Below are positions 1 to 6,629 of a stretch of DNA of 8,626 nt, piece by piece (the stretch's first letter is position 1; each line of letters opens with the position of its first letter). Location: NCBI GenBank assembly GCA_003553895.1, contig PWFM01000140.1, forward strand, positions 1 to 8,626. Direction: 5' to 3'. The DNA comes from Syntrophomonadaceae bacterium. GTDB taxonomy: Bacteria; Bacillota; Dethiobacteria; DTU022. The notes under the pieces are model-generated. The model saw nothing but the letters and a program-made list of their open reading frames with translations. It ran no database searches and was not told the origin of the DNA. A program made the position numbers and the translations under genes.

Positions 1-644
1 ACCGGAATATCCAGGGTCCGGGCTGCCTCTTTGGCAATATAAACACAGCCCCTGGAAGTGGCTTCTTCACGGCCTACACAGCCGCCCACGGCGATAGGTT
101 TGCCGGTAACGACTCCAAAATTTGGTTCGCGCATGATGGTCGCATATTCATCGGCCATCCAGGCCATAACCTGGGCATTGGTATAAACATCGGGAGCGGG
201 AATATCAGTTTCGGGCCCAAGCACGGTGCCCATGGCCCGAACATAGCCTCTGGCCACCCTTTCTATTTCTTTTGTCGACATCTTCCGGGGATCGCATACC
301 ACAGCTCCTTTTCCGCCGCCAAAAGGCGTCCCGACCAGGGCACACTTAAGTGTCATCCACATGGAAAGAGCTTTTACTTCGTCGGCTGTTGAATCGGGAT
401 GAAACCTGATCCCGCCTTTATATGGTCCTAGTACATTGTTATGCTGTGACCTGTAGCCGGTAAACACCTTTATGGAACCATCGTCCATTTCCACCGGCAC
501 GGCGGCTTCCACGAACCTGGTCGGCACTCGCAGGTACTCATAAACATCATTGGACATCTCCAACTGCTCCACCGACTGCTTGATCAAGCTGAGCGTTGCC
601 TTCAGGGTATCATCGGTGGTTGTTTCTTCGACATTCTTGGCCAT
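1..644 (-). CDS. gdhA: Glutamate dehydrogenase (Glu/Leu/Phe/Val dehydrogenase family), 3' end cut by window edge
   Basis: Catalyses the reversible, NAD(P)-linked oxidative deamination of glutamate to 2-oxoglutarate and ammonia in the cytoplasm, linking amino-acid catabolism to central carbon metabolism. The visible 214 residues cover the N-terminal substrate-binding domain and the start of the nucleotide-binding domain. Family motifs are present: PYKGGIRFHP (residues 74-83, substrate-binding Lys76), PFGGGKGAV (107-115, with Lys112 the expected catalytic lysine), PAPDVYTN (149-156) and VTGKPIAVGG (179-188). PYKGGIRFHP favours glutamate rather than leucine or phenylalanine dehydrogenase. The start is the ATG at 644-642, with AGGAGGT at 657-651 placed 6 nt upstream. 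Homologues are about 410-450 residues, so roughly half is outside the window. Whether it uses NAD or NADP cannot be seen here. It is divergent from birA and has an unusually long upstream region containing a hairpin. Confidence 0.93.
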   Translation of the reverse strand, partial: MAKNVEETTTDDTLKATLSLIKQSVEQLEMSNDVYEYLRVPTRFVEAAVPVEMDDGSIKVFTGYRSQHNNVLGPYKGGIRFHPDSTADEVKALSMWMTLKCALVGTPFGGGKGAVVCDPRKMSTKEIERVARGYVRAMGTVLGPETDIPAPDVYTNAQVMAWMADEYATIMREPNFGVVTGKPIAVGGCVGREEATSRGCVYIAKEAARTLDIP

Positions 645-669
645 CAAATAACCTCCTATAATATATTAT

Positions 670-720
670 TTATTGCGCCTTCCCGGGTAAATAAAGGTTC
701 AACTCCCCGGAAAGCAATAA
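670..720 (-). promoter_or_regulatory. Hairpin in the gdhA 5' leader, just upstream of the ribosome binding site
   Basis: Read on the minus strand, TTATTGC (720-714) pairs with GCAATAA (676-670). Inside it, TTCCGGG (712-706) pairs with CCCGGAA, interrupted by one bulged base (687-680). The loop is about 18 nt. The 3' foot ends 13 nt before the AGGAGGT ribosome binding site of gdhA. It has no U-tract, so it is not an intrinsic terminator. It could stabilise the mRNA or be a regulatory leader element; the role is inference and no known riboswitch was recognised. I found no convincing sigma-A promoter for gdhA upstream of it. Confidence 0.45.
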
Positions 721-934
721 TCGCTTTATAAGTTCATCCGCTAGTTGAAATTCGACTCAAAGATGATTATTCCTTCAAATTTTTCAACTTCCCCCCCCAC
801 CTGGCCTGTGCCTGCATTTCCTTACCGGTCATTTCCACCGTCAGGGCCAGGCGCCAGGCAGACCGGTTTACATTGTTTTGATAAAAATGTAATTAAAAAA
901 CAACCATCCTGTAATAATCTTGTAATGTTCTGCC

Positions 935-948
935 CTTATAATTATAAG
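935..948. repeat. Perfect 14-bp AT-rich palindrome containing TATAAT on both strands
   Basis: CTTATAATTATAAG is its own reverse complement. It contains a consensus -10 hexamer TATAAT at 937-942 on the plus strand and at 946-941 on the minus strand. I find no good -35 hexamer at 16-18 nt spacing on either strand, so promoter activity is only possible. A plus-strand start here would begin at about 949 and run into the terminator at 983-1013. Confidence 0.35.
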
Positions 949-982
949 TGAGTTGACCCCCTCTTTTTATATATATCCTTGG

Positions 983-1013
983 GCGCAGTTCAAATGAACT
1001 GCGCTTTTTTTTT
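983..1013 (+). terminator. Strong rho-independent terminator with no recognised gene upstream
   Basis: GCGCAGTTC (983-991) and GAACTGCGC (996-1004) form a perfect 9-bp stem with the loop AAAT, followed directly by nine T (1005-1013). The T-run follows the stem only on the plus strand, so it stops plus-strand transcripts. The only gene to the left (gdhA) is on the minus strand, and no convincing plus-strand gene lies between 645 and 982. It may end a small RNA, or insulate birA from unseen upstream transcription. Confidence 0.8.
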
Positions 1014-1119
1014 ATCTATAATCGAACCGGCCCGGTTTACTATTCAATTTCCAGTTTTGCGGCCGGCAGCCGGACTGGTTTACCAGGGCGATCTGCGCAA
1101 AAAAAAAATACCTCTTCTT

Positions 1120-1143
1120 TTATTACCCGCCTTATTACCCGCC
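1120..1143. repeat. Two tandem copies of a 12-bp unit
   Basis: TTATTACCCGCC occurs at 1120-1131 and again, identically and without a gap, at 1132-1143. It lies between the orphan terminator and the birA promoter. No function is suggested by the sequence; it could be a simple slippage duplication. Confidence 0.75.
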
Positions 1144-1161
1144 GCAGACCATTTCCGCCAT

Positions 1162-1198
1162 ATTGTAAACCAGTATTTTTAACTCTAAAGTTGACAAT
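1162..1198. promoter_or_regulatory. Candidate BirA operator overlapping the birA promoter
   Basis: ATTGTAAACC (1162-1171) and AGTTGACAAT (1189-1198) form an inverted repeat matching at 8 of 10 positions. The left half is identical to the TTGTAAACC half-site of characterised bacterial biotin operators, and the right half matches GGTTTACAA at 7 of 9 positions. The right half covers the -35 hexamer of the birA promoter, where bound biotinoyl-AMP-BirA would block RNA polymerase. The spacer is 17 nt, slightly longer than the roughly 14-16 nt I know for such operators, which lowers confidence. Autoregulation of birA-bioY is inference. Confidence 0.5.
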
Positions 1199-1219
1199 GC
1201 TGTTTCAATCCGATACTAT
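1191..1219 (+). promoter_or_regulatory. Sigma-A promoter of birA-bioY
   Basis: TTGACA (1191-1196) is a perfect -35 hexamer. It is followed by a 17-nt spacer and TACTAT (1214-1219), which matches the TATAAT consensus at 4 of 6 positions. Transcription should begin near 1226, giving a leader of about 23 nt before the ATG at 1249. This predicted start also argues against the in-frame TTG at 1234 as the birA start codon. Confidence 0.8.
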
Positions 1220-1248
1220 TCTACCAAATTACTTTGTCCGGGGATAGT

Positions 1249-2190
1249 ATGAAAAATAATATTTTAGATTACCTGCAAAATAACCGGGATAAATATATTT
1301 CAGGCAGTTTGATGAGCAGAGAACTGGGTATCAGCAGGGCTGCTGTCTGGAAACAGGTCTGCGCATTGCGACGGGAAGGTTACCGGATCAAAGCTCGCTC
1401 CAACTGCGGCTATCGTCTGGAAAAAGAACCGGATCGATTAGACCGGGATTTACTCGACCAACCCGGCCTCAAGTATTACCGGGCAGTCGATTCAACAAAC
1501 CTGACCGCCCGCTACCTGGCGGAAGAAGGCTGCCCTTCCTATACCACGGTTATAGCCGAAGAACAGGTCCGGGGCCGCGGCCGCCTGGGGCGCGGCTGGC
1601 ACTCCCCCGCTTACAGCGGACTCTGGTTTTCAATCATCCTGCGCCCGGAGATGATCAGCATGGCAGAGGCCGCGCCGGTAACCCTGGTTACCGCTGCTGC
1701 CCTGGCCTCCCGTTTAAAAAGGGAGTGGGGGCTGGAAGTGAAAATAAAATGGCCGAACGACCTGCTGCTGGAAGGAAAAAAATTTGGCGGCATCCTGAGC
1801 GAAATAAAAGGCGAACCGGACCGGATTGAATACCTGGTTGTCGGTATCGGATTAAATGTCAATCAACAGGGAGTAGATTTTCCGATTGAGCTTAAAACTA
1901 CGGCTACATCCCTTTTTGCAGAAAGCGGCCGGGAATTCGACCGCACAGCCCTTTTTCTTTCTTTACGGGAAGAACTTTGCCGGGCATACGAACTTTTCAT
2001 CGAGAAAGGTTTTTATCCTTTCCGTGACCAGGTGCTTTCCTGCAATTCTTTCATCGGTCGGCAGATAACAGTTACCTGGGGCGGAGGCTCCCTGGAAGGG
2101 ACGGCTGTGGACCTGGACGAGAATGGATCTTTAATGCTCAGGGACGTCAGCGGAAAAGTACACAGGATCTATTATGGCGAAATCAGTTAG
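1249..2190 (+). CDS. birA: Biotin--[acetyl-CoA-carboxylase] ligase / biotin operon repressor
   Basis: Activates biotin with ATP to biotinoyl-AMP and transfers it to a lysine on biotin carboxyl carrier domains. The N-terminal domain makes it a biotin-responsive repressor as well. In 313 residues it shows a winged helix-turn-helix (about 1-60, including SRELGISRAAVWKQV), the biotinyl-AMP loop GRGRLGR (109-115; usually GRGRRGR), KWPND (167-171), the KKFGGILSE segment (177-185) containing the lysine expected to contact biotinoyl-AMP, GIGLNVN (199-205), and a C-terminal SH3-like domain (about 270-313). This is the full length for a group II (repressor-type) enzyme. I chose the ATG at 1249, with GGGGA at 1240-1244. 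An in-frame TTG at 1234 would lie about 8 nt from the predicted transcription start and lacks a ribosome binding site. The gene overlaps bioY by 17 nt, so the two are one operon. Confidence 0.95.
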   Translation: MKNNILDYLQNNRDKYISGSLMSRELGISRAAVWKQVCALRREGYRIKARSNCGYRLEKEPDRLDRDLLDQPGLKYYRAVDSTNLTARYLAEEGCPSYTTVIAEEQVRGRGRLGRGWHSPAYSGLWFSIILRPEMISMAEAAPVTLVTAAALASRLKREWGLEVKIKWPNDLLLEGKKFGGILSEIKGEPDRIEYLVVGIGLNVNQQGVDFPIELKTTATSLFAESGREFDRTALFLSLREELCRAYELFIEKGFYPFRDQVLSCNSFIGRQITVTWGGGSLEGTAVDLDENGSLMLRDVSGKVHRIYYGEIS

Positions 2191-2767
2191 AAAAAACAGC
2201 GCCGAAAACTCGCCGCCCCTGGGCAGGTTGACTTTAAGCGCCCTTTTTACGGCCTTGATTGCCATTTTAGCGCAGTTTGCCGTTCCCGTACCTTTCAGCC
2301 CGGTACCTTTCACCGGCCAGGTTCTGGGGGTTTTCATGGCAGGCAACCTGCTCGGAAGAAGAGCCGGACTCTTATCTGTTAGCGCCTACCTGGCCCTGGG
2401 CGCAGCCGGAGCGCCTGTATTCTCCCTGGCCCGGGGAGGCATGCATATGCTGACCGGACCCAGCGGTGGATACCTGTGGGGCTTTATTCCGGCAGTTTAT
2501 ATCATCGGTTTGATTGCGGAAAAAAGGGGCCGCCCTGCGATTTTTATCAATACCGTAACCATGCTGGGGGGCCTGGCTGTAGTCTATATATGCGGGGCTT
2601 TGCAGTTGAGCCTGATCATGGGCTACAACACCAATCAGGCTATTATAGTGGGGGTCTTGCCCTACCTCCCCCTCGATTTGCTTAAAGCTTTCCTGGCTGC
2701 TTACCTGGCGCTGCAGCTAAAAAGAAAGCTGCAGCGCCAGGGCCTGGACCATAACCTGTTACCCTGA
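2174..2767 (+). CDS. bioY: Biotin transporter BioY (S component of an ECF transporter)
   Basis: Membrane protein that binds biotin and imports it, usually with the shared ECF energising module (two ATPases and the T protein EcfT). It is 197 residues, the usual length, with about six hydrophobic segments beginning near residue 19. Family landmarks are PVPFSPVPFTGQ (38-49), the LLGRRAGLLSVSAYLALGAA stretch (59-78), GPSGGYLWGF (95-104, the conserved GP.GGY.. motif) and VLPYLPLDLLKAFLA (161-175) near the C terminus. No ECF ATPase or T-component gene is in the window, so it must use a module encoded elsewhere or act alone. Translation starts inside the end of birA (ATG at 2174, weak AGGAT upstream), suggesting translational coupling. 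The last 20 codons contain a perfect 15-bp inverted repeat. Confidence 0.95.
   Translation: MAKSVRKNSAENSPPLGRLTLSALFTALIAILAQFAVPVPFSPVPFTGQVLGVFMAGNLLGRRAGLLSVSAYLALGAAGAPVFSLARGGMHMLTGPSGGYLWGFIPAVYIIGLIAEKRGRPAIFINTVTMLGGLAVVYICGALQLSLIMGYNTNQAIIVGVLPYLPLDLLKAFLAAYLALQLKRKLQRQGLDHNLLP
2704..2741. repeat. Perfect 15-bp inverted repeat inside the 3' end of bioY
   Basis: CCTGGCGCTGCAGCT (2704-2718) and AGCTGCAGCGCCAGG (2727-2741) are exact reverse complements separated by the 8-nt loop AAAAAGAA. The stem is GC-rich and would be very stable in RNA. It encodes residues of the C-terminal tail (around ALQLKRKLQRQG). There is no T-run after either arm, so it is not a classical intrinsic terminator. 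Being near the convergent bioY/activase ends, it may slow polymerase or protect the bioY 3' end from exonucleases; this is inference. Confidence 0.85.
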
Positions 2768-2792
2768 GAAAATTTTTTAACGGGCAGCAGGG

Positions 2793-3575
2793 TTATTGTT
2801 TCCGGGCCAGCTCATCCTGGGCCAGCAGGGCTGCTCCAAGGGCTCCGGCAATTTGTGGCTCCCCGGGCACAATCAAATCTGTCTTCAGTTTTTCATTGAG
2901 GGCTTTGACTACCGCCTTGTTTTTTGCCACCCCACCGGTAATCATTACCTTTTCTTCCAGGCCGACGCGGCGCACCAGTCCGGCAGTACGATCGGCTATA
3001 GCCTGGTGAAGACCGCGGGCAATATCTTCGCGCGGCAGGCCCCGGGCTATTAAAGAAACCACTTCCGATTCGGCAAATACAGTGCACATACTGCTGATCG
3101 ATACCGTTTCCCGGGCCTGGTCGCTCAGATCGGCCAGGTTCTCCAGCTCTACTTCCAGGGCCTGGGCCATAACCTCAAGAAACCTCCCGGTTCCGGCCGC
3201 GCATTTATCGTTCATGGCAAAATCGAGGACCCGACCGTTGTCACCCAGCAAGATTACCTTGCTGTCCTGACCACCGATATCGATAACCGTCCGCACCGCG
3301 GAATCGAGGAAGTACGCGCCACGCCCGTGGCAGGTTATTTCAGTAATCCTTTTATCGGCAAATTCAATGCTAATCCGCCCGTAACCCGTAGCTACGACAA
3401 ATTCAAGGTCTGATTTTTTTAACCCCGATTCATCCAGGGCTTTTTGCATGGCTTTTTCAGCGGCGGCTCTACTGTTGGCCCCCGTGGGCATTATGACAGA
3501 ATAAAGAACTTCTCCGCGATCAAAAACAACCACTTCTGCTGTAAGCGATCCCACATCTATTCCAGCTACCGGCAT
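2793..3575 (-). CDS. Acyl-CoA dehydratase activase, HgdC/BadF/BcrA ATPase family
   Basis: Members are homodimeric, oxygen-sensitive ATPases of the actin/Hsp70 (ASKHA) fold. They carry one [4Fe-4S] cluster at the dimer interface and use ATP to inject a low-potential electron into 2-hydroxyacyl-CoA dehydratases or benzoyl-CoA reductases. In 260 residues it shows the phosphate-binding GIDVGS (5-10), ATGYGR (62-67), DIGGQDSK (99-106), NDKCAAGTGRF (122-132) with cluster ligand Cys125, CTVFAESEV (164-172) with the second ligand Cys164, and MITGGVAKN (211-219). Both cysteines are present, so it should be functional. I chose the ATG at 3575-3573 because GGAGG (3588-3584) lies 8 nt upstream. An ATG at 3590 would add five residues but has no ribosome binding site. 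It starts 24 nt after engB and is probably in the same transcript. No dehydratase subunit is nearby, so its partner is unknown. Confidence 0.9.
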   Translation of the reverse strand: MPVAGIDVGSLTAEVVVFDRGEVLYSVIMPTGANSRAAAEKAMQKALDESGLKKSDLEFVVATGYGRISIEFADKRITEITCHGRGAYFLDSAVRTVIDIGGQDSKVILLGDNGRVLDFAMNDKCAAGTGRFLEVMAQALEVELENLADLSDQARETVSISSMCTVFAESEVVSLIARGLPREDIARGLHQAIADRTAGLVRRVGLEEKVMITGGVAKNKAVVKALNEKLKTDLIVPGEPQIAGALGAALLAQDELARKQ

Positions 3576-3599
3576 CTCAAATACCTCCATTTTAAAAAA

Positions 3600-4187
3600 T
3601 CACTGTGGAAGAAGACCGACAATCGCTTTCCAGAGCTGATCGCGGCCGCTTCCGGTGCGGGCGGAAAAAGGCACCAGCGGCTCTTCTTCAAACAGGCCCA
3701 GCCGGGAACCTATGATCTTGATTTGCCTGGCCAGCGCTCCCCGGGAGAGCTTGTCCGCCTTGGTAACCGCGGTAACCCGGGGAATGCTGTGCATACGCAG
3801 CCAATCCGCCATTAATTTATCATCCTCGGTTGGTTCATGACGGCTGTCAATCAAATGCACACAGCCGTAGAGGTTGCTCCTCGTTTCCAGGTACTCTTCG
3901 ATAATCGGAGCCCATCGCTGCCGTTCTTGCCTGGATACTTTTGCATACCCGTACCCGGGCAGGTCGACAAAGCAAAGTTTTCCATTAAGCAGGTAAAAAT
4001 AAAGACCCCGCGTCTTGCCGGGCGTAGAGCTGGTCCGGGCCAGGTTTTTCCGCCCGATCAGTTTATTAATCAGCGAAGATTTGCCCACGTTGGAACGGCC
4101 CAGGAAGGAAATCTCGGGCAACTCCCACACCGGAAACTGCTCCGGGTTATATGCGGCGGCTTTGAGTTCTGCCTGCTTGATCTTCAC
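3600..4187 (-). CDS. engB: Ribosome biogenesis GTP-binding protein EngB/YsxC/YihA
   Basis: Small TRAFAC-class GTPase needed for assembly of the large ribosomal subunit and essential in several bacteria, acting in the cytoplasm. It is 195 residues, the normal size. All G motifs are visible: G1 GRSNVGKS (30-37), the G2 threonine within TSSTPGKTR (52-60), G3 DLPGYG (75-80), G4 TKADK (142-146) and G5 FSA (174-176). The start is GTG at 4187-4185, with AGGTGA at 4197-4192 just upstream. No nearby ATG in frame would preserve the N-terminal family sequence. It follows lon by 14 nt, the lon-engB order common in Firmicutes, and precedes the activase by 24 nt. Confidence 0.95.
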   Translation of the reverse strand: MKIKQAELKAAAYNPEQFPVWELPEISFLGRSNVGKSSLINKLIGRKNLARTSSTPGKTRGLYFYLLNGKLCFVDLPGYGYAKVSRQERQRWAPIIEEYLETRSNLYGCVHLIDSRHEPTEDDKLMADWLRMHSIPRVTAVTKADKLSRGALARQIKIIGSRLGLFEEEPLVPFSARTGSGRDQLWKAIVGLLPQ

Positions 4188-4201
4188 GACTTCACCTTTT
4201 T

Positions 4202-6607
4202 TTAGTGGCGGATCGAGGAGTCCCGGTTTTCTTCAGGCAAATCCATTTCCTCTTTACCAATTTCCTTTTCCGGAAGTTTGGCCTTTATCCCCTCGATCGG
4301 TTTGGTCAGGGCCATTTCCAGGACTTCATCCATATGATCAACCATTTTTGCTTCAACTTTACGTTTTACGTTAACAGGGATATCGGATAAATCCCGGCGG
4401 TTATCTGCCGGCATTAGCATATTCCTGACTCCGGCCCGGTGGGTGGCGAGCATTTTTTCCTTTACTCCGCCGACCGGCAGGACCCGCCCCCGAAGGGTTA
4501 TTTCGCCGGTCATGGTAACATCGTTTCTGACCGGCACCCGGGTAAATGCGGAAGCCAGGGCTGTGGCCATGGCGATCCCGGCCGAAGGCCCGTCCTTGGG
4601 AATAGCTCCTTCGGGAACATGGATATGGAGATCTACTTTTTCATAAAAATTTTCTTCCAGACCCAGCTCGTCGGCCCGGGAGCGGATATAGCTCATTGCC
4701 GCTTTGGCTGATTCCTGCATCACTTCACCCAGCTGGCCGGTCAGGGTCATTTTGCCATTCCCCTTCATTAAAGTAACCTCAATTGAAAGCAGGTCCCCTC
4801 CGCTTTCGGTCCAGGCCAGGCCCGTAGCCACCCCGATCTGATTTTTTTTCTCCGCCACACCGTAGCGGTAGCGGGGGATTCCCAGGTATTTCTGCAGGTT
4901 ATTATTGGAGAGGCGGATCTTCTTTTTACGGTCCTTGACCACTTCACGGGCCACCTTGCGACAGATAGCGGATATGCTCCGCTCCAGGTTGCGCACTCCG
5001 GCTTCCCTGGTGTATTCCCGGACAATTCGGCGGATTGAACCTTCGGAAATCCGGAGGTTTTGCTCGCTGATCCCGTTCTCTTTTAGCTGTTTGGGAATCA
5101 GGTACTGCCTGGCTATCTCCACCTTGTCTTCCTCTGTGTAGCCGGGAATATGTATCAATTCCATCCGATCCATGAGGGCCTGGGGGATGTTATGAGAAGT
5201 ATTGCCGGTGGTGATAAACATTACCTGTGAGAGGTCAAAGGGAATCTCGATATAATGATCGCTAAAAGAACTGTTTTGTTCGGGATCGAGCACTTCCAAC
5301 AGCGCCGAAGAGGGATCACCCCTGAAATCGGTTGACATCTTATCTATTTCATCCATCAAAAACACGGGGTTATTTGATTTGGCTTCACGCATTCCCTGGA
5401 TTATCCGACCGGGCAGGGCGCCGATATAAGTCCGGCGGTGTCCCCTGATCTCGGCTTCGTCGCGTACTCCGCCGAGGGATATTCGCACAAAATTACGCTC
5501 AAGGGCCCGGGCCACCGACCTGGCCAGAGACGTTTTGCCCACACCGGGAGGCCCGATCAGGCAAAGGATCGGCCCCTTTAACTTATCTGCCAGCTGACGG
5601 ACGGCCAGGTATTCAATGATCCGCTCTTTTACATTCTGCAAGCCGTAATGATCCTCATCCAAGATCTGTTCGGCGACGTCGAGATCCAGGCGGTCTTCAG
5701 TTTCATCCAGCCAGGGCAGCTCTAAAAGCCAGTCTAAGTAGGTTCTAATCACAATGGCTTCAGCAGCGGCAGGCGGCATTTTCTCCAGGCGGTTGACTTC
5801 CTTGAAAGCCTTATTCTCAACTTCTTCGGGCAGGTTAACTTCAGCAATTTTCCCCCGGTATTCTTCCGCTTCAGCCGCTCTTTCATCTTTCTCACCCAGC
5901 TCATTTTGAATTGCTTTCATCTGCTCACGCAGGTAATACTCTTTCTGGGTTTGTTCCATCTGTTTGCGAACCCTTAAATTAATTTTTTGCTCTATTTCCT
6001 GGATTTCAATTTCATTGCTTAATATCTCGTTTAATTTTTCCAGGCGCTCCTTTATATCTATCGCTTCCAGTAGCTCTTGCTTTTGATCTATTTTCATGCT
6101 CAGGTGGGAAGCGATCACATCGGCAAAACGGCCCGGCTCTTTTATGTCGGTAACCGTGGAAAGCGTATCCGGGGGGACCTTGCGGTTGATCTTGATATAT
6201 TGCTCAAACTGGTTCAGCACACTTCTCATCAAGGCCTCTATTTCCTGAGTTTTTTCTTTGTCATCTTCAATAATTTCAGCATCTGCTTCAAAAAATAGTT
6301 CCTCGGTATGCAATTTCAGGATCCGGGCCCTGTTTAAACCCTCAACAAGGACCCTGATAGTGCCGCCCGGTAACTTAATCATTTGTTTAACATTGGCCAG
6401 AGTACCCACTTCATGAAGATCAACCTCTTCTGGTTCTGAAACCCTGGCTTCTTTTTGAGAAATCAAAATGATCCGGTTATCATTCATCATCGAACGTTCC
6501 AAAGCCGATACCGATCGCTCCCGACCGACATCAAGATGTAAAACCATGCTGGGGAAAACCAGTACGCCCCGCAAGGGCAAAACCGGCAATTTCTCCTCAT
6601 TTGTCAT
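4202..6607 (-). CDS. lon: ATP-dependent serine protease Lon (LonA type)
   Basis: Homohexameric cytoplasmic AAA+ protease that degrades misfolded and selected regulatory proteins. In 801 residues it has an N-terminal LON substrate domain (about 5-205), a coiled helical linker (about 205-300), an AAA+ module with Walker A GPPGVGKT (352-359) and Walker B FLMDEIDK (416-423), and a C-terminal peptidase domain with Ser675 in KDGPSAG and Lys718 in GGVKEK, spaced 43 residues apart as in E. coli Lon (679/722). The last 25 or so residues form a charged tail beyond the peptidase domain. I chose the ATG at 6607-6605 because AAGGTGG (6622-6616) is 8 nt upstream; an in-frame GTG at 6619 overlaps this site. 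Its 5' leader holds a terminator and competing hairpins, so expression may be attenuated. The absence of membrane segments separates it from LonB. Confidence 0.97.
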   Translation of the reverse strand: MTNEEKLPVLPLRGVLVFPSMVLHLDVGRERSVSALERSMMNDNRIILISQKEARVSEPEEVDLHEVGTLANVKQMIKLPGGTIRVLVEGLNRARILKLHTEELFFEADAEIIEDDKEKTQEIEALMRSVLNQFEQYIKINRKVPPDTLSTVTDIKEPGRFADVIASHLSMKIDQKQELLEAIDIKERLEKLNEILSNEIEIQEIEQKINLRVRKQMEQTQKEYYLREQMKAIQNELGEKDERAAEAEEYRGKIAEVNLPEEVENKAFKEVNRLEKMPPAAAEAIVIRTYLDWLLELPWLDETEDRLDLDVAEQILDEDHYGLQNVKERIIEYLAVRQLADKLKGPILCLIGPPGVGKTSLARSVARALERNFVRISLGGVRDEAEIRGHRRTYIGALPGRIIQGMREAKSNNPVFLMDEIDKMSTDFRGDPSSALLEVLDPEQNSSFSDHYIEIPFDLSQVMFITTGNTSHNIPQALMDRMELIHIPGYTEEDKVEIARQYLIPKQLKENGISEQNLRISEGSIRRIVREYTREAGVRNLERSISAICRKVAREVVKDRKKKIRLSNNNLQKYLGIPRYRYGVAEKKNQIGVATGLAWTESGGDLLSIEVTLMKGNGKMTLTGQLGEVMQESAKAAMSYIRSRADELGLEENFYEKVDLHIHVPEGAIPKDGPSAGIAMATALASAFTRVPVRNDVTMTGEITLRGRVLPVGGVKEKMLATHRAGVRNMLMPADNRRDLSDIPVNVKRKVEAKMVDHMDEVLEMALTKPIEGIKAKLPEKEIGKEEMDLPEENRDSSIRH

Positions 6608-6614
6608 AGGTATA

Positions 6615-6629
6615 ACCACCTTCGGTGAT
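6615..6629 (-). promoter_or_regulatory. Short hairpin covering the lon ribosome binding site
   Basis: On the minus strand, ATCACC (6629-6624) can pair with GGTGGT (6620-6615) around a GAA loop, giving six pairs including one G-U. The 3' arm is the core of the lon ribosome binding site AAGGTGG. It could lower translation initiation at lon, perhaps in a temperature-dependent way; this is inference and the stem is small. Confidence 0.35.

Noticed and set aside
791..798. Run of eight C as a phase-variable tract
   Set aside because: It is intergenic, not placed between promoter elements or in a reading frame that I can identify. It may simply be a homopolymer or a sequencing-sensitive spot.
1005..1108. 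Pairing between the T9 run (1005-1013) and the A10 run (1099-1108) as an antiterminator
   Set aside because: Only the homopolymers are complementary. The flanking GCGC blocks do not extend the duplex, so it is weak and likely coincidental.
745..1182. Two short plus-strand open frames in the gdhA-birA intergenic region
   Set aside because: Their translations look like random low-complexity sequence. The second runs straight through the terminator hairpin, and neither has a ribosome binding site.
1234..1248. TTG at 1234 as birA start
   Set aside because: It would lie about 8 nt from the predicted transcription start without a ribosome binding site. ATG at 1249 has GGGGA upstream and gives the normal family N terminus.
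2754..2790. Possible bidirectional terminator between bioY and the activase
   Set aside because: CCTGTTACCC and GGGCAGCAGG can pair with one mismatch and one wobble, but the loop is 17 nt and no T-run follows on either strand, so I do not call it.
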